The translations under genes and the position numbers were made by a program. Below, one piece after another: positions 34,437-44,219 of a stretch of DNA of 51,128 bases. The notes beneath the pieces were generated by a model. That model did no database searches, was not told the origin of the DNA, and was given only the letters and a program-made list of their open reading frames with translations. Position 1 is the stretch's first letter. Every line of letters begins with the position of its first letter. This stretch comes from an uncultured Bacteroidales bacterium (GTDB lineage: Bacteria; Bacteroidota; Bacteroidia; Bacteroidales; Paludibacteraceae), in the NCBI GenBank assembly GCA_902792535.1, contig CADAZU010000006.1, forward strand, positions 1 through 51,128. Direction: 5' to 3'.

Positions 34437-37190
34437 TTGAAAGAAGATTTTATTCGCATAGAGGGAGCTGACACCCATAATTTGAAGCATGTGACGGTAG
34501 ATATACCGCGCAACAAGCTGGTGGTGGTAACTGGTGTGAGCGGCAGCGGCAAGAGTTCGCTGGCGTTCGACACGCTGTATGCAGAGGGTCAGCGGCGGTA
34601 CGTCGAGAGCCTGAGCGCTTATGCCCGTCAGTTCATGGGCAGGATGCAGAAGCCGGAGGTGGAGAAGATCGAAGGTATACCGCCTGCTATCGCTATTCAG
34701 CAGAAAGTGACAAGCCGCAATCCCCGTTCAACGGTCGGAACCGTGACGGAGATTTATGACTACTTGAAGTTATTGTACGCGCGCGTGGGCAAGACGTACT
34801 CGCCCGCGAGCGGAGAAGAGGTGCGCAAGAACACGATCCGCGACGTGGTACAATACATGGAGGAGCAGAAAGAGGGTGCTCGTCTGTATCTGCTGAGTCC
34901 GATTGTGCTGCCGGAAGGCCGCAGTCTGCAAGAGCAGTTGGCGCTATGGCAAAGCCAGGGTTTCAGCCGAATGATGATAGACGGCGACGCAGTCCGGCTG
35001 GACGAGCACACATGGGAAAAAGCAGAAGGGCACGAGGCTTATCTGCTGGTTGACCGCATCGTAGTGGATCATGAGCAGGCGACGAGTAACCGTTTTGCGG
35101 ACAGCGTGCAGACCGCGTTCTTTGAGGGGCAAGGCGAATGCCAAGTGGAAGTATTAAGTGACCAAGGTCCAAGGACGAAGGTGTTCTCGGAGCGGTTTGA
35201 GGCGGACGGAATACAGTTTATCGAACCGAGCGAGCACTTGTTCGATTTCAACAACCCGGTGGGAGCTTGTCCCGAATGTAAGGGCGTGGGAATGGTAATG
35301 GGTATTGATGCCGACCTGGTAGTGCCCGACAAATCGAAATCAATCTACGAGCAGGCTATCGCTTGCTGGCAGAGCGAACAGATGAAGCCGTGGCTGGACG
35401 CGCTGATATTCAACGCGGCGAAATTCGATTTCCCTATTCACACGCCGTTCTACGCGTTGAGCGCGGAGCAGAAACAGCTGCTATGGAGCGGCAACGAGTA
35501 TTTCCGCGGGTTGCATGAGTTCTTCAAGGAATTAGAGGAGAAGCAGTACAACCGGATTCAATACAAGGTAATGTTAGCGCGGTTCAAAGGCAAGACCACT
35601 TGTCCTGTGTGCAAGGGATTTCATCTGCGCAAAGAAGCGGAGTACGTACAAGTGAACGGCAAGAGCATCCAGCAACTTTGCGCGATGCCGATCACGGAGT
35701 TGGACGAATGGTTCAGCCATATCCAGTTGAACGAGACGGAGCAGAAGACAGCCGAGATGCTGCTGGTGGAGATCAAGAGCCGGTTGCAGTTCATGAAAGA
35801 TGTGGGGTTGAGTTACCTGACGCTGAACCGTCAGAGCAACACCCTGTCCGGCGGCGAGAGCCAGCGTATCAATCTGGCTAAGTCGTTGGGAAGCAGTCTG
35901 GTGGGTTCGCTGTACGTGCTGGACGAGCCGTCGATCGGTTTGCACCCGCGCGACACGGAGCGGCTGATCCATGTGCTGAAGGAATTGCGCGACCTGGGTA
36001 ACACGATCGTGGTGGTGGAGCACGACGAAGATATCATTGCGGCAGCGGACCATATCATCGAGATCGGTCCCGCGGCAGGCAGACACGGCGGCGAAGTGGT
36101 CTATGAAGGCAAGCCACGACCGGAGCTGTTCCACTACGAGATCCCTGCGCAACGGCGGCATTGGAACAATTATATCGAGATCGAAGGGGCTTGCGAGAAC
36201 AACCTGAAGAACCTGACGGTCCGTTTTCCGCTGCATGTGATGACGGTGGTGACGGGTGTGAGCGGTAGCGGTAAGTCGAGCCTGGTGAGCAAGGTGCTCT
36301 ACCCTGCCCTGAAGAAACATTACGGTGGTGTTTTCGCGGAACATACCGGCGATTTCGGGCATTTGCGAGGCAGTCTGCAGTTGATGCAAGATATTGAGTT
36401 TGTGGACCAGAACCCGTTGAGCCGTTCGAGCCGCAGCAACCCGGTGACGTACCTGAAAGCGTACGACGATATCCGGCGACTGTTTGCCGAGCAACCGCTG
36501 TCCAAACAGTTGGGACTCACACCGGCTCATTTCTCGTTTAACACGCCCGGCGGACGTTGCGAGACCTGCCAGGGCGAAGGCACGATCACGATCGAGATGC
36601 AGTTTATGGCAGACCTGGTATTGGAATGCGAGCAATGCCACGGCAAGCGGTTCAAACAAGATATTCTGGATGTCCATTACCGCGGCAAATCGATCTACGA
36701 CATCCTGTGCATGACGGTTAACCAAGCGGTGGAGTTCTTCAGCGAAGACCCCGATTGCGCCAAGATCGTGAAACGGTTGAAACCGCTGCAGGACGTGGGT
36801 ATCGGGTATGTGCAGTTGGGACAAAGCAGCAGCACGCTGTCCGGCGGCGAGAGCCAGCGCGTCAAGCTTGCGTCCTTCCTCGCGCAAGAAGAGAACCGCC
36901 CGACGATCTTTGTGTTCGACGAGCCGACGACAGGTCTGCATCACAGAGATATCGAAGTACTGCTCGTCGCGCTGAACAGACTGATCAGCAAGGGTCACAC
37001 GGTCATTATTATCGAACACAACCCGGCTGTGATTTTGGCGGCGGACCATGTGATTGACTTGGGTCCCGAAGGCGGCAAAGAGGGCGGACAGATTGTCTGT
37101 GAAGGAACGCCGGAGACGATCGCAGCATGCAAAGAAAGTTACACGGGCAAGTATATCGCCCAAATCATACAAAACACAAAGCAACTATGA
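34437..37190 (+). CDS. uvrA: Excinuclease ABC subunit A
   Basis: UvrA recognises DNA damage in nucleotide excision repair and loads UvrB. The 917-aa protein has two ABC ATPase modules, each with Walker A GVSGSGKSS and signature LSGGESQR, and zinc motifs CPECKGVG, CPVCKG and CETCQGEG/CEQCHGKR. The start is TTG at 34437, the only start candidate in position before RIEGADTHNLKHV, inside an AGTTGAGAGTTGAA repeat. Bacteroidetes often carry two UvrA paralogues; which one this is cannot be told here. Residues about 240-247 (SDQGPRTK) are coded by a family A repeat. The last codons overlap the next gene by ATGA. Confidence 0.95.
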   Translation: MKEDFIRIEGADTHNLKHVTVDIPRNKLVVVTGVSGSGKSSLAFDTLYAEGQRRYVESLSAYARQFMGRMQKPEVEKIEGIPPAIAIQQKVTSRNPRSTVGTVTEIYDYLKLLYARVGKTYSPASGEEVRKNTIRDVVQYMEEQKEGARLYLLSPIVLPEGRSLQEQLALWQSQGFSRMMIDGDAVRLDEHTWEKAEGHEAYLLVDRIVVDHEQATSNRFADSVQTAFFEGQGECQVEVLSDQGPRTKVFSERFEADGIQFIEPSEHLFDFNNPVGACPECKGVGMVMGIDADLVVPDKSKSIYEQAIACWQSEQMKPWLDALIFNAAKFDFPIHTPFYALSAEQKQLLWSGNEYFRGLHEFFKELEEKQYNRIQYKVMLARFKGKTTCPVCKGFHLRKEAEYVQVNGKSIQQLCAMPITELDEWFSHIQLNETEQKTAEMLLVEIKSRLQFMKDVGLSYLTLNRQSNTLSGGESQRINLAKSLGSSLVGSLYVLDEPSIGLHPRDTERLIHVLKELRDLGNTIVVVEHDEDIIAAADHIIEIGPAAGRHGGEVVYEGKPRPELFHYEIPAQRRHWNNYIEIEGACENNLKNLTVRFPLHVMTVVTGVSGSGKSSLVSKVLYPALKKHYGGVFAEHTGDFGHLRGSLQLMQDIEFVDQNPLSRSSRSNPVTYLKAYDDIRRLFAEQPLSKQLGLTPAHFSFNTPGGRCETCQGEGTITIEMQFMADLVLECEQCHGKRFKQDILDVHYRGKSIYDILCMTVNQAVEFFSEDPDCAKIVKRLKPLQDVGIGYVQLGQSSSTLSGGESQRVKLASFLAQEENRPTIFVFDEPTTGLHHRDIEVLLVALNRLISKGHTVIIIEHNPAVILAADHVIDLGPEGGKEGGQIVCEGTPETIAACKESYTGKYIAQIIQNTKQL
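35156..35176 (+). repeat. Dispersed short repeat, family A copy 4 (in uvrA)
   Basis: AAGTGACCAAGGTCCAAGGA lies in frame in uvrA ahead of the segment KVFSERFEADG. It is a degenerate copy. Confidence 0.6.
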
Positions 37191-39097
37191 AACTGAATAC
37201 AAGCAATTATCTACCACGATGGGGCGTACTGATGTTGGATTTATTGCTATGCAGTATCGCTTTCTGGCTGAGTGTGTGGGTGGGCAGCGGCTTCCTCCAC
37301 TATCTGGATTTGAGCCAGCAGCCGGTGAATATCGGCATCCAATATCTGATTGTGATGGGTGTGCAGTTGCTGGCGTTTGGCGTTTTTCACACCTATTCGG
37401 GTATTTTGCGGTATTCCACCTTTGTGGACACGATCAAAGTGTTGCTCGCCAATCTGAGCACAGGATTGCTACTATTCATCATCAATATCACGATAGACTA
37501 CAGTTCCGGATGGCATCCTCTGCTGAACACCGTGCTGGCGATCTATGTTCCGACCGCTTTTGTGCTGCTTTTCTCTCTGCGCGTGGGTGTGAAAACCCTG
37601 TGCGAGAGTTTTGAGCGCAGTCAAGGCAGTCCGACGGTCATGATCTACGGTACGAAGACAGCAGGATTAGCGATCGCCAAGATGTTACGCGCAGTGGGCA
37701 ACAACCCGTATCGTCCGGTGGGTTTCATCGCCGATACCGAAGCGCGGGACGGCTATGATTTAGCCGGATTGAGGGTGTACGAACTGAACGAGAAATTATT
37801 CGCATGGATGGAGAAACACAATGTGCGGCATGTGATTATTTCGCCGATGAAGATGAAGGAGATCAATCCCGCCAAAGACTTGCAGGTGTTCATTGACCAT
37901 AACATCCATATTCTGACCACGCCGTATTTCACCCAATGGGAGAACCTCGACAGTATCGACATGCAGCGAATCGGACGTATCGACGCCATCCGCATCGAGG
38001 ATCTGCTGGAGCGTCCGCAGATCTCCATCAATACCGAGAACGTGCGCCATATATTACAGAAACGCGTGGTGTTGGTCAGCGGAGCTGCCGGCAGTATCGG
38101 AAGCGAGCTGGTGCGCCAGATTCAGCCGTACGAACCGCAAGCAACCATTCTGATGGACATCGCCGAATCGCCGCTGCACGACTTGATTCTGGAACTACAG
38201 AAGCAATATCCTAACTCCCGCTTCATCCCTGTGATCGCCGACGTGCGCAACAAAGAACGCGTCGAGCAGATCTTCAGCGAGATGCGGCCGGACATCGTCT
38301 ATCATGCCGCGGCTTACAAACATGTGCCGCTGATGGAGAGTTTTCCGAATGAAGCTATTCAGGCGAATGTATTAGGGACCAAGAACATGGCAGACATGGC
38401 GGTCAAATACGGCACAGAGCGGTTCGTCATGATCTCTACGGACAAAGCGGTCAACCCCACCAATATCATGGGCGCCAGCAAGCGTATCGCGGAGATCTAT
38501 GTGCAGTCGCTTTTCCGCAAACTGCACGAGAAAGACCCGAACTGCACAAAATTCATCACTACGCGGTTTGGCAATGTGTTGGGCAGCAACGGATCGGTCA
38601 TTCCGTATTTCCGCAAACAGATTGCAGCCGGAGGACCTGTGACGGTGACCCATCCGGAGATCATCCGCTATTTCATGACCATTCCGGAGGCGTGTTGTCT
38701 GGTGATGGAGGCGGGCACATTAGGCGAAGGAGGCGAGATATTCATCTTCGATATGGGCGAACCGGTTAAGATTCTGGATCTGGCACGCAACATGATCCGG
38801 CTGGCGGGGTACACGCCGGAAAAAGATATTCCGATCATCTTCACGGGTCTCCGTCCGGGCGAGAAACTATACGAAGAGTTGCTGAACCAGAAAGAGACGA
38901 CCCTCCCCACCGCCAACAAGAAAATCATGGTTGCCCGGGTGCGTGAGTTTGATTTTGACGCCGTCAAAGAGCAGGTGGACCAGTTGATCAAAACCAGCCG
39001 GACGAGCAAGCCTTTTACTACGGTCAAACTGATGAAACAACTGGTACCCGAATATATCAGCAACAACTCCATTTATGAACAATTAGATCCGCAATGA
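37187..39097 (+). CDS. Membrane-bound nucleotide-sugar dehydratase/epimerase (CapD/FlaA1-like)
   Basis: The 636-aa protein starts with four membrane helices (about 12-130). A CoA-binding-like Rossmann fold follows (PTVMIYGTKTAGLAIAKML), then the catalytic SDR domain with GAAGSIGSELVRQI (about 302-315), YHAAAYKHVPLME, STDKAVNPTNIMGASKR (the YxxxK tyrosine replaced by methionine, as is usual in this family) and TRFGNVLGSNGS. Family members are UDP-HexNAc 4,6-dehydratases or 4-epimerases of capsule and O-antigen synthesis. It overlaps uvrA by 4 bases and the next gene by 4 bases. Confidence 0.92.
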   Translation: MKLNTSNYLPRWGVLMLDLLLCSIAFWLSVWVGSGFLHYLDLSQQPVNIGIQYLIVMGVQLLAFGVFHTYSGILRYSTFVDTIKVLLANLSTGLLLFIINITIDYSSGWHPLLNTVLAIYVPTAFVLLFSLRVGVKTLCESFERSQGSPTVMIYGTKTAGLAIAKMLRAVGNNPYRPVGFIADTEARDGYDLAGLRVYELNEKLFAWMEKHNVRHVIISPMKMKEINPAKDLQVFIDHNIHILTTPYFTQWENLDSIDMQRIGRIDAIRIEDLLERPQISINTENVRHILQKRVVLVSGAAGSIGSELVRQIQPYEPQATILMDIAESPLHDLILELQKQYPNSRFIPVIADVRNKERVEQIFSEMRPDIVYHAAAYKHVPLMESFPNEAIQANVLGTKNMADMAVKYGTERFVMISTDKAVNPTNIMGASKRIAEIYVQSLFRKLHEKDPNCTKFITTRFGNVLGSNGSVIPYFRKQIAAGGPVTVTHPEIIRYFMTIPEACCLVMEAGTLGEGGEIFIFDMGEPVKILDLARNMIRLAGYTPEKDIPIIFTGLRPGEKLYEELLNQKETTLPTANKKIMVARVREFDFDAVKEQVDQLIKTSRTSKPFTTVKLMKQLVPEYISNNSIYEQLDPQ

Positions 39098-40185
39098 TAC
39101 AACAAATACAGACATTCTTTTTAGCGCACAGTTATCTGATCGGTCTGGTCAGTTTTGCTTTTGGCATGTTGGCACTCCCTGTGGTGATCCGTATCGCGAA
39201 AGCGAAAGGGCTGGTAGTGCGCCCCAACAAACGGATGAGCCACACCGGCGAGGTGCCCAATATCGGCGGCATAGGTATCTATTTCAGCGTTATGCTCTCG
39301 TATCTGCTTTTTGATTTCGGGCAGGTAGCGAACAACCAGTTCTTTCTGATCGGCGTGGCTCTGATCATGGTGGTCGGGTTTATCGATGATATTCTGGTCT
39401 TGACGCCGCTCGCCAAGCTATTAGGCGAAACCGTTGCAGGACTCGCTCTCATCGGTTTTGGCGACCTGCGGCTGACCCATCTGCACGGTATCTTCGGCAT
39501 TGGAGAAATAGGTATTGTGCCCAGTTATCTGCTGTCGCTTTTTGTGCTCATCGGCATCATCAATGCGATTAACCTGATCGACGGAGTGGACGGACTCGCG
39601 AGCGGTTTAGGGATGCTGTACTGCCTTTTCTTCGCCATCTATTTCTACCTCGTCGGCTCCACCAGCTGGTCGATCCTGGCGATTTGTATGATCGGCGCGC
39701 TGGCGGTGTTTTTCATCTATAATGTGTTCGGCAACCGCGGAAAGATCTTCATGGGCGATTCCGGCAGCCTGCTCTTGGGCTATCTGATCACAGCCTTTGT
39801 GTTCCGTTTTTGCGAACAGAACGCATACCATGTTGTGCCGGAGGCTTATCACATGGACGCCGCTCCGGCGGTAGCTATTTGCGTGCTGACGGTTCCTATT
39901 TTCGACACCATCCGCGTCAGTCTGACCCGTATTAAACATCATTGTTCACCGTTCAAACCGGACAAGAATCATATCCACCACCTGCTGCTGCGCACGGGCT
40001 TGAACCATTTCCAGACGACCTGCGTATTGCTCTCCGTGAGCGTCCTGTTTATCGGGTTGGCGATCTTGGGCAGAAACTGGAATATCTGGCTGTTGCTGCT
40101 GGCGGATTTCGCTTTGGCAACCGCCCTGACGCTCGTCTTATGGCGCATTCTGAATAAGAAGCTATACGGTAATGTTGACGATTGA
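39094..40185 (+). CDS. WecA/MraY-type undecaprenyl-phosphate sugar-1-phosphate transferase
   Basis: The 363-aa protein has about 11 membrane helices and the conserved cytoplasmic motifs of glycosyl-transferase family 4: GLVVRPNKRMSHTGEVPNIG, VGFIDDILVLTP (catalytic aspartates), NLIDGVDGLASGLG, FMGDSGSLLLGY and the histidine motif PDKNHIHHLLLR. It would load the first sugar phosphate on undecaprenyl phosphate to begin a surface glycan. Tight overlaps link it to the CapD-like gene and the ABC-F gene. Confidence 0.95.
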   Translation: MIQQIQTFFLAHSYLIGLVSFAFGMLALPVVIRIAKAKGLVVRPNKRMSHTGEVPNIGGIGIYFSVMLSYLLFDFGQVANNQFFLIGVALIMVVGFIDDILVLTPLAKLLGETVAGLALIGFGDLRLTHLHGIFGIGEIGIVPSYLLSLFVLIGIINAINLIDGVDGLASGLGMLYCLFFAIYFYLVGSTSWSILAICMIGALAVFFIYNVFGNRGKIFMGDSGSLLLGYLITAFVFRFCEQNAYHVVPEAYHMDAAPAVAICVLTVPIFDTIRVSLTRIKHHCSPFKPDKNHIHHLLLRTGLNHFQTTCVLLSVSVLFIGLAILGRNWNIWLLLLADFALATALTLVLWRILNKKLYGNVDD

Positions 40186-41989
40186 CCACATATCCATGGA
40201 GTTCTCGTCCCGCCCTGTGCTGGACGACATCTCGTTCCTTGTCAACCGCAAGGAGCGCATCGCGCTGGTGGGTAAGAACGGAGCGGGCAAAACAACCTTG
40301 TTGCGCCTGATTGCCGGCGAATACCAACCCACCTCCGGACGTATTGCCAAAGAGAACGACATGACCATCGGATACCTGCCGCAGGTGATGCTTTTTCAGG
40401 ACGACAGGACGCTCCGCGAAGAAGTGATGACCGTCGCGCACGAGGACGAAGCGCGCTTTGTCGCCGAAATGGACCGGACGATCATCGGCTTGGGATTCGA
40501 ACGTAAGGACTTTGACCGTCCGTGCAGCGAGTTCTCCGGAGGATGGCGAATGCGTATTGAGTTAGCGAAGATCCTGTTGCGGCATCCCGACCTGTTGCTG
40601 CTGGACGAGCCCACCAACCATCTCGACATCGAGTCCATCCAGTGGCTCGAAGACTTCCTAAAATCCAGTCCGTCAGCCGTCCTCATGGTCAGCCACGACC
40701 GCGCGTTCATAGATGCCGTGTGCGGACGGACGATTGAGATCACGCTCGGACGGATCTACGACTACAACGTCAACTACAGCCGCTTTGTGGAGTTGCGCAA
40801 AGAGCGGCACGAGCAGCAAGTGCGCGCCTATGAGAACCAGCAGAAAATGATCCAGGAGACCGAGGACTTCATCGAACGCTTCCGATACAAAGCGACCAAA
40901 GCGGTCCAAGTCCAAAGCCGCATCAAACAGTTGGAGAAACTGGAGCGGCTGGAAGTGGACTTGGAGGACACCAGCCGGCTCAACCTGCGTTTCCCACCTG
41001 CGCCCAGAAGCGGCGATTTTCCGATTATTGTAGAGGATCTGCGCAAGGATTTCGGTTCCCACAATGTCTTCCGCGACGTCACGTTCACCATCCGCAGAGG
41101 CGAAAAAGTAGCCTTCGTCGGCAAGAACGGCGAAGGAAAAACAACCCTCGTCAAATGTATCATGGGGCAGTTGGACTACATGGGCACGCTCAAGATCGGG
41201 CACAATGTCAAGATCGGCTATTTCGCCCAGAACCAAGCTGCCCTCTTGGATGAGAACCTCACGGTCTTTGAGACCATCGACTACGTGGCGGTGGGCGATA
41301 TACGGACCAAGATCCGCGACATCCTCGGCGCATTCATGTTCGGCGGCGAAGCGAGCGAAAAGAAAGTGAAAGTGCTCTCCGGAGGAGAACGAAGCCGACT
41401 CGCGATGATCCGGCTTCTGCTGGAGCCCTGCAACCTGCTCATTCTCGATGAGCCCACCAACCATCTGGACATGCAGTCCAAAGATGTGCTGAAAGCCGCC
41501 CTGCAGGATTTCAACGGAACACTCATCTGCGTCAGCCACGACCGCGATTTTCTCAACGGACTCGTCTCCAAAGTGTATGAATTTGGCGGCGGCAGAGTCA
41601 AAGAACACCTCGGCGGAATATACGATTTCCTGCGCGCCAAAAAGATTGACTCGCTCCAAGAATTGGAACGCAAAAACACCAACTCAAATAGCAGTCAACC
41701 CCGACAGTCACCCGACGGCAGACCGACGGTCGAACCCGACGCAGGTATGACGCAAGGCGCACTTTCGTACGCCGCGCAGAAAGCCGCAGCGGCGGAGAAA
41801 CGCAAGAAAGAGAAGCAGATCGCGGAGACCGAAGCGGCAATCGCGGAGCTGGAGCAACAGCAAGCGGAGATAGAGCAACTGCTGACGATTCCGGAGAACC
41901 AGACGCAGGAACTGTTCCAGCGGTACGAATCGGTCAAGCATCAGATCGAGCAGAAGATGTACGAATGGGAGATTTTAAGCGAAGCATAA
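40172..41989 (+). CDS. ABC-F family ATPase
   Basis: This 605-aa soluble protein has two ATP-binding cassettes without membrane segments. The first has GKNGAGKTTLLRL, FSGGWRMRIELAKIL and LLDEPTNHLDIES. The second has GKNGEGKTTLVK, LSGGERSRLAMIRLL and LDEPTNHLDMQS. A linker joins them, and the C-terminus is a coiled coil (EKRKKEKQIAETEAAIAELE onward). ABC-F proteins act on ribosomes in translation, and some protect against antibiotics. The first 14 bases overlap the WecA-like gene. A Ser/Pro/Gln-rich linker before the coiled coil (SNSSQPRQSPDGRPTVEP) varies from relatives. Confidence 0.95.
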   Translation: MLTIDHISMEFSSRPVLDDISFLVNRKERIALVGKNGAGKTTLLRLIAGEYQPTSGRIAKENDMTIGYLPQVMLFQDDRTLREEVMTVAHEDEARFVAEMDRTIIGLGFERKDFDRPCSEFSGGWRMRIELAKILLRHPDLLLLDEPTNHLDIESIQWLEDFLKSSPSAVLMVSHDRAFIDAVCGRTIEITLGRIYDYNVNYSRFVELRKERHEQQVRAYENQQKMIQETEDFIERFRYKATKAVQVQSRIKQLEKLERLEVDLEDTSRLNLRFPPAPRSGDFPIIVEDLRKDFGSHNVFRDVTFTIRRGEKVAFVGKNGEGKTTLVKCIMGQLDYMGTLKIGHNVKIGYFAQNQAALLDENLTVFETIDYVAVGDIRTKIRDILGAFMFGGEASEKKVKVLSGGERSRLAMIRLLLEPCNLLILDEPTNHLDMQSKDVLKAALQDFNGTLICVSHDRDFLNGLVSKVYEFGGGRVKEHLGGIYDFLRAKKIDSLQELERKNTNSNSSQPRQSPDGRPTVEPDAGMTQGALSYAAQKAAAAEKRKKEKQIAETEAAIAELEQQQAEIEQLLTIPENQTQELFQRYESVKHQIEQKMYEWEILSEA

Positions 41990-41995
41990 TATATC

Positions 41996-43138
41996 ATGAA
42001 CGAAATCATCGATTACATCATCCGGTGGCTATGCTACGGAGATGAAGAAGCAGCCAAACGCGTAGCGTACACCGCAGACGAGAGTGCGCTGGACACGCAC
42101 GACCTCATCATCGTGCCGAACGGCTTGTTGGGCAAAGAGATCGTGATGCCGGAACTCAAAAAACCGGTGGTAGAGATGCCGAGGAAGGACAAGACCATCA
42201 TTCGTACCGACATCATCTATGCCACCTTCTTCTTCTCCTCGCGCGCCGAAGAGTTGATCAACACGAAGCGGGATGAACACGGACGTTTCGCCGCGCGTTT
42301 CTCTGCGCTGAACGACAAGAGCCGGTTGCTCATTCCGCGGCTGGACGAGTACGCACGGCTGGTGCTCAAGCAACTCAACCTGCCGCTGCCGGATCCCGGT
42401 TTCGGACATGTCTATCTGACCCACGACATAGACGCCATCGAGCAATACCGCCATTTGCGCGGAGCTATAGGAGGCATCCTGCGCGGCGAAGGGAAACAAG
42501 TGTGGGAATCGCTCAAAGAGATACATAATGACCCGCTTTATACCTTCCCGTGGTTGATTGAGCAAGACTCGCGCGTGCCGCAAGCCGATGTGATCTATTT
42601 CGTCAAGCATACCCAGGGAAAAGGCTTCGACTACCCGCAATATCCGCTCTGGGGACGCGATTACAGGAGACTCAAGAAACTGCTCCGACACAGCAATGTC
42701 TATATGGGTATTCACGGCAGTTACTATGGCTCGATTCCGCCGATCAAATACAGCAAGATGTACCGCGCGCACTACTTGCGCGAAGACATCGACCAGATGC
42801 AGCGGCTGGCGGACGCAGGCTACACGGACGATTTCACGATGGGTTTTGCAGACCAAGCCGGTTTCCGGCTCCAGACATCGCGCGCCATCCGCTGGATCAA
42901 TCCCAAGACCATGCAACTGACGCCACTCACGCTCCATCCGCTTATTATCATGGACACCACCCTCAGCAATGAGAACTACATGCATCTGGACGAAGAGGAA
43001 GCCTATTTCCTCTGCGAAAGGCTGATTGACAAAGTGCGGATGCACCACGGAGACCTTTGTCTGCTCTGGCATAACAGCAGCCTCACGCCGGACAAATACC
43101 ATAAATCGCTGTATGAAAAGGTTATTGGTTGTATCTGA
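41996..43138 (+). CDS. Polysaccharide deacetylase-like protein (DUF7033 type)
   Basis: The 380-aa protein has an N-terminal domain followed by a NodB-like fold. The motif GHVYLTHDIDA (H143, D144, D146) corresponds to the metal-binding first motif, VYMGIHGSYYGSI to the second, and DLCLLWHNSSLTPDK to the terminal histidine motif. No signal peptide is seen, so it probably acts in the cytoplasm on glycan precursors or is an inactive relative. It starts 6 bases after the ABC-F gene and overlaps the next gene by 26 bases. Confidence 0.85.
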   Translation: MNEIIDYIIRWLCYGDEEAAKRVAYTADESALDTHDLIIVPNGLLGKEIVMPELKKPVVEMPRKDKTIIRTDIIYATFFFSSRAEELINTKRDEHGRFAARFSALNDKSRLLIPRLDEYARLVLKQLNLPLPDPGFGHVYLTHDIDAIEQYRHLRGAIGGILRGEGKQVWESLKEIHNDPLYTFPWLIEQDSRVPQADVIYFVKHTQGKGFDYPQYPLWGRDYRRLKKLLRHSNVYMGIHGSYYGSIPPIKYSKMYRAHYLREDIDQMQRLADAGYTDDFTMGFADQAGFRLQTSRAIRWINPKTMQLTPLTLHPLIIMDTTLSNENYMHLDEEEAYFLCERLIDKVRMHHGDLCLLWHNSSLTPDKYHKSLYEKVIGCI

Positions 43139-44219
43139 TCCTCCTGCCGCTCCGGGCTATCTGCCGCGACTGCGGTATCTGTGCGACTACTTCGTGCGGA
43201 AAGGATATGATGTGACCCTGCTGACCGAGGAATACCAACCATTACCTTTCGCTCATACATACCCCATTGAGACCGTCCGGATGTACAGCGGCGGCACGCT
43301 CGATTGGCTGTTCAAATCCGTTTGGACGCTCCTCACCAACTGGCATGACCGCGCCTTTGCGCAAAGAGCACTACAAGAAATCGTAAATCGTAAATCGTCC
43401 AATCGTACCTCCTACGACCTCGTCGTTTGCTCCTCTTTCTCCGACTTCCCCTTGGGAGCTGCGCAGCGGATTGCCAAGCAACTGAACGTGCCGCTGGTAT
43501 GCGACATCCGCGACTTGGACGAACAGGTGGAGGACTCGCGCTACCAATACAAACATCAATCGCGATGGTTAATGCCTTTCCGGCGTCTCTACCGCGCAAT
43601 CCATATCCGCCGCAGGAATGCCGTTCTGCGCGCGGCGGACGCAATCACAACCGTCTCGCCGTGGCATGTTGCCTTCCTGAAGCAGTTCAATCCCAACGTC
43701 CATCTGGTCTATAACGGCTTCGACGAAGCACAGTTCTATCCGCAGGACATACAGACAAAGGAGTTCCAAGTCACATATATCGGCAGCTTGTTCGAATGGC
43801 AGAAAGAGGCATTGGCAAAAGTGCAACAAGTAGTGCCGGTAACCATCCACACGCCGCAAAGCGACCCGGTCTCACATAACAAGTTGGGCGATGCCATACG
43901 CGAAAGCAGCATCATGATCGTGCTCACGAACACCAACACACATGGTATGCTGACCACCAAGTTCTACGAAGCGCTAGGGTGCGAAAAAACCATCCTCTGC
44001 GTGCCTTCCGACCAAGGCGAGTTAGCCAAACTGATCCGATACACCAACGCAGGCATTGCCACCGACGATATAGAAGAGATCAAAGCGTTTATCGCCGAGA
44101 AAAAACACGAATGGAAAACCAACGGTTTCACCCGCCAGCAGACACTCCACCGCGAAGAGTTCTCGCGCGAAGCGCAATGCCGACAATTTGAAGAAATAAT
44201 ACAACACTATCTATCATGA
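43113..44219 (+). CDS. Glycosyltransferase, GT4-like
   Basis: The 368-aa enzyme has the GT-B pattern: MKRLLVVSDPPAAPGYLPRL and RYLCDYFVRKGYDVTLLTEE at the N-terminus, DAITTVSPWHVAFLKQF, HLVYNGFDEAQFYPQD and a C-terminal nucleotide-sugar site (TKFYEALGCEKTILCVPSD). ATG 43113 is chosen because upstream residues in the longer frame do not resemble the family; it then overlaps the deacetylase by 26 bases. Residues 89-98 (EIVNRKSSNR) are coded by repeat family D. It overlaps the next gene by ATGA. Confidence 0.9.
   Translation: MKRLLVVSDPPAAPGYLPRLRYLCDYFVRKGYDVTLLTEEYQPLPFAHTYPIETVRMYSGGTLDWLFKSVWTLLTNWHDRAFAQRALQEIVNRKSSNRTSYDLVVCSSFSDFPLGAAQRIAKQLNVPLVCDIRDLDEQVEDSRYQYKHQSRWLMPFRRLYRAIHIRRRNAVLRAADAITTVSPWHVAFLKQFNPNVHLVYNGFDEAQFYPQDIQTKEFQVTYIGSLFEWQKEALAKVQQVVPVTIHTPQSDPVSHNKLGDAIRESSIMIVLTNTNTHGMLTTKFYEALGCEKTILCVPSDQGELAKLIRYTNAGIATDDIEEIKAFIAEKKHEWKTNGFTRQQTLHREEFSREAQCRQFEEIIQHYLS
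43377..43408 (+). repeat. Dispersed short repeat, family D copy 1 (in CDS)
   Basis: GAAATCGTAAATCGTAAATC followed by GTCCAATCGTAC is in frame in the glycosyltransferase and yields IVNRKSSNR. The second copy is at 47956. Confidence 0.95.

Noticed and set aside
15123-37184. Long antisense frames, for example 16243-17580 (445 codons), 23358-24977 (539 codons) and 35574-37184 (536 codons) opposite galM/GH2, susC and uvrA
   Set aside because: Each lies wholly opposite a gene with clear family motifs and has no recognisable protein content. They follow from the codon usage of the real genes.
40660-41730. Further family B repeat copies in the ABC-F gene (near 40671 and 41692)
   Set aside because: The matches are only partial (CCGTCAGCCGTC; CAGTCAACCCCGACAGTCAC) and may be chance.
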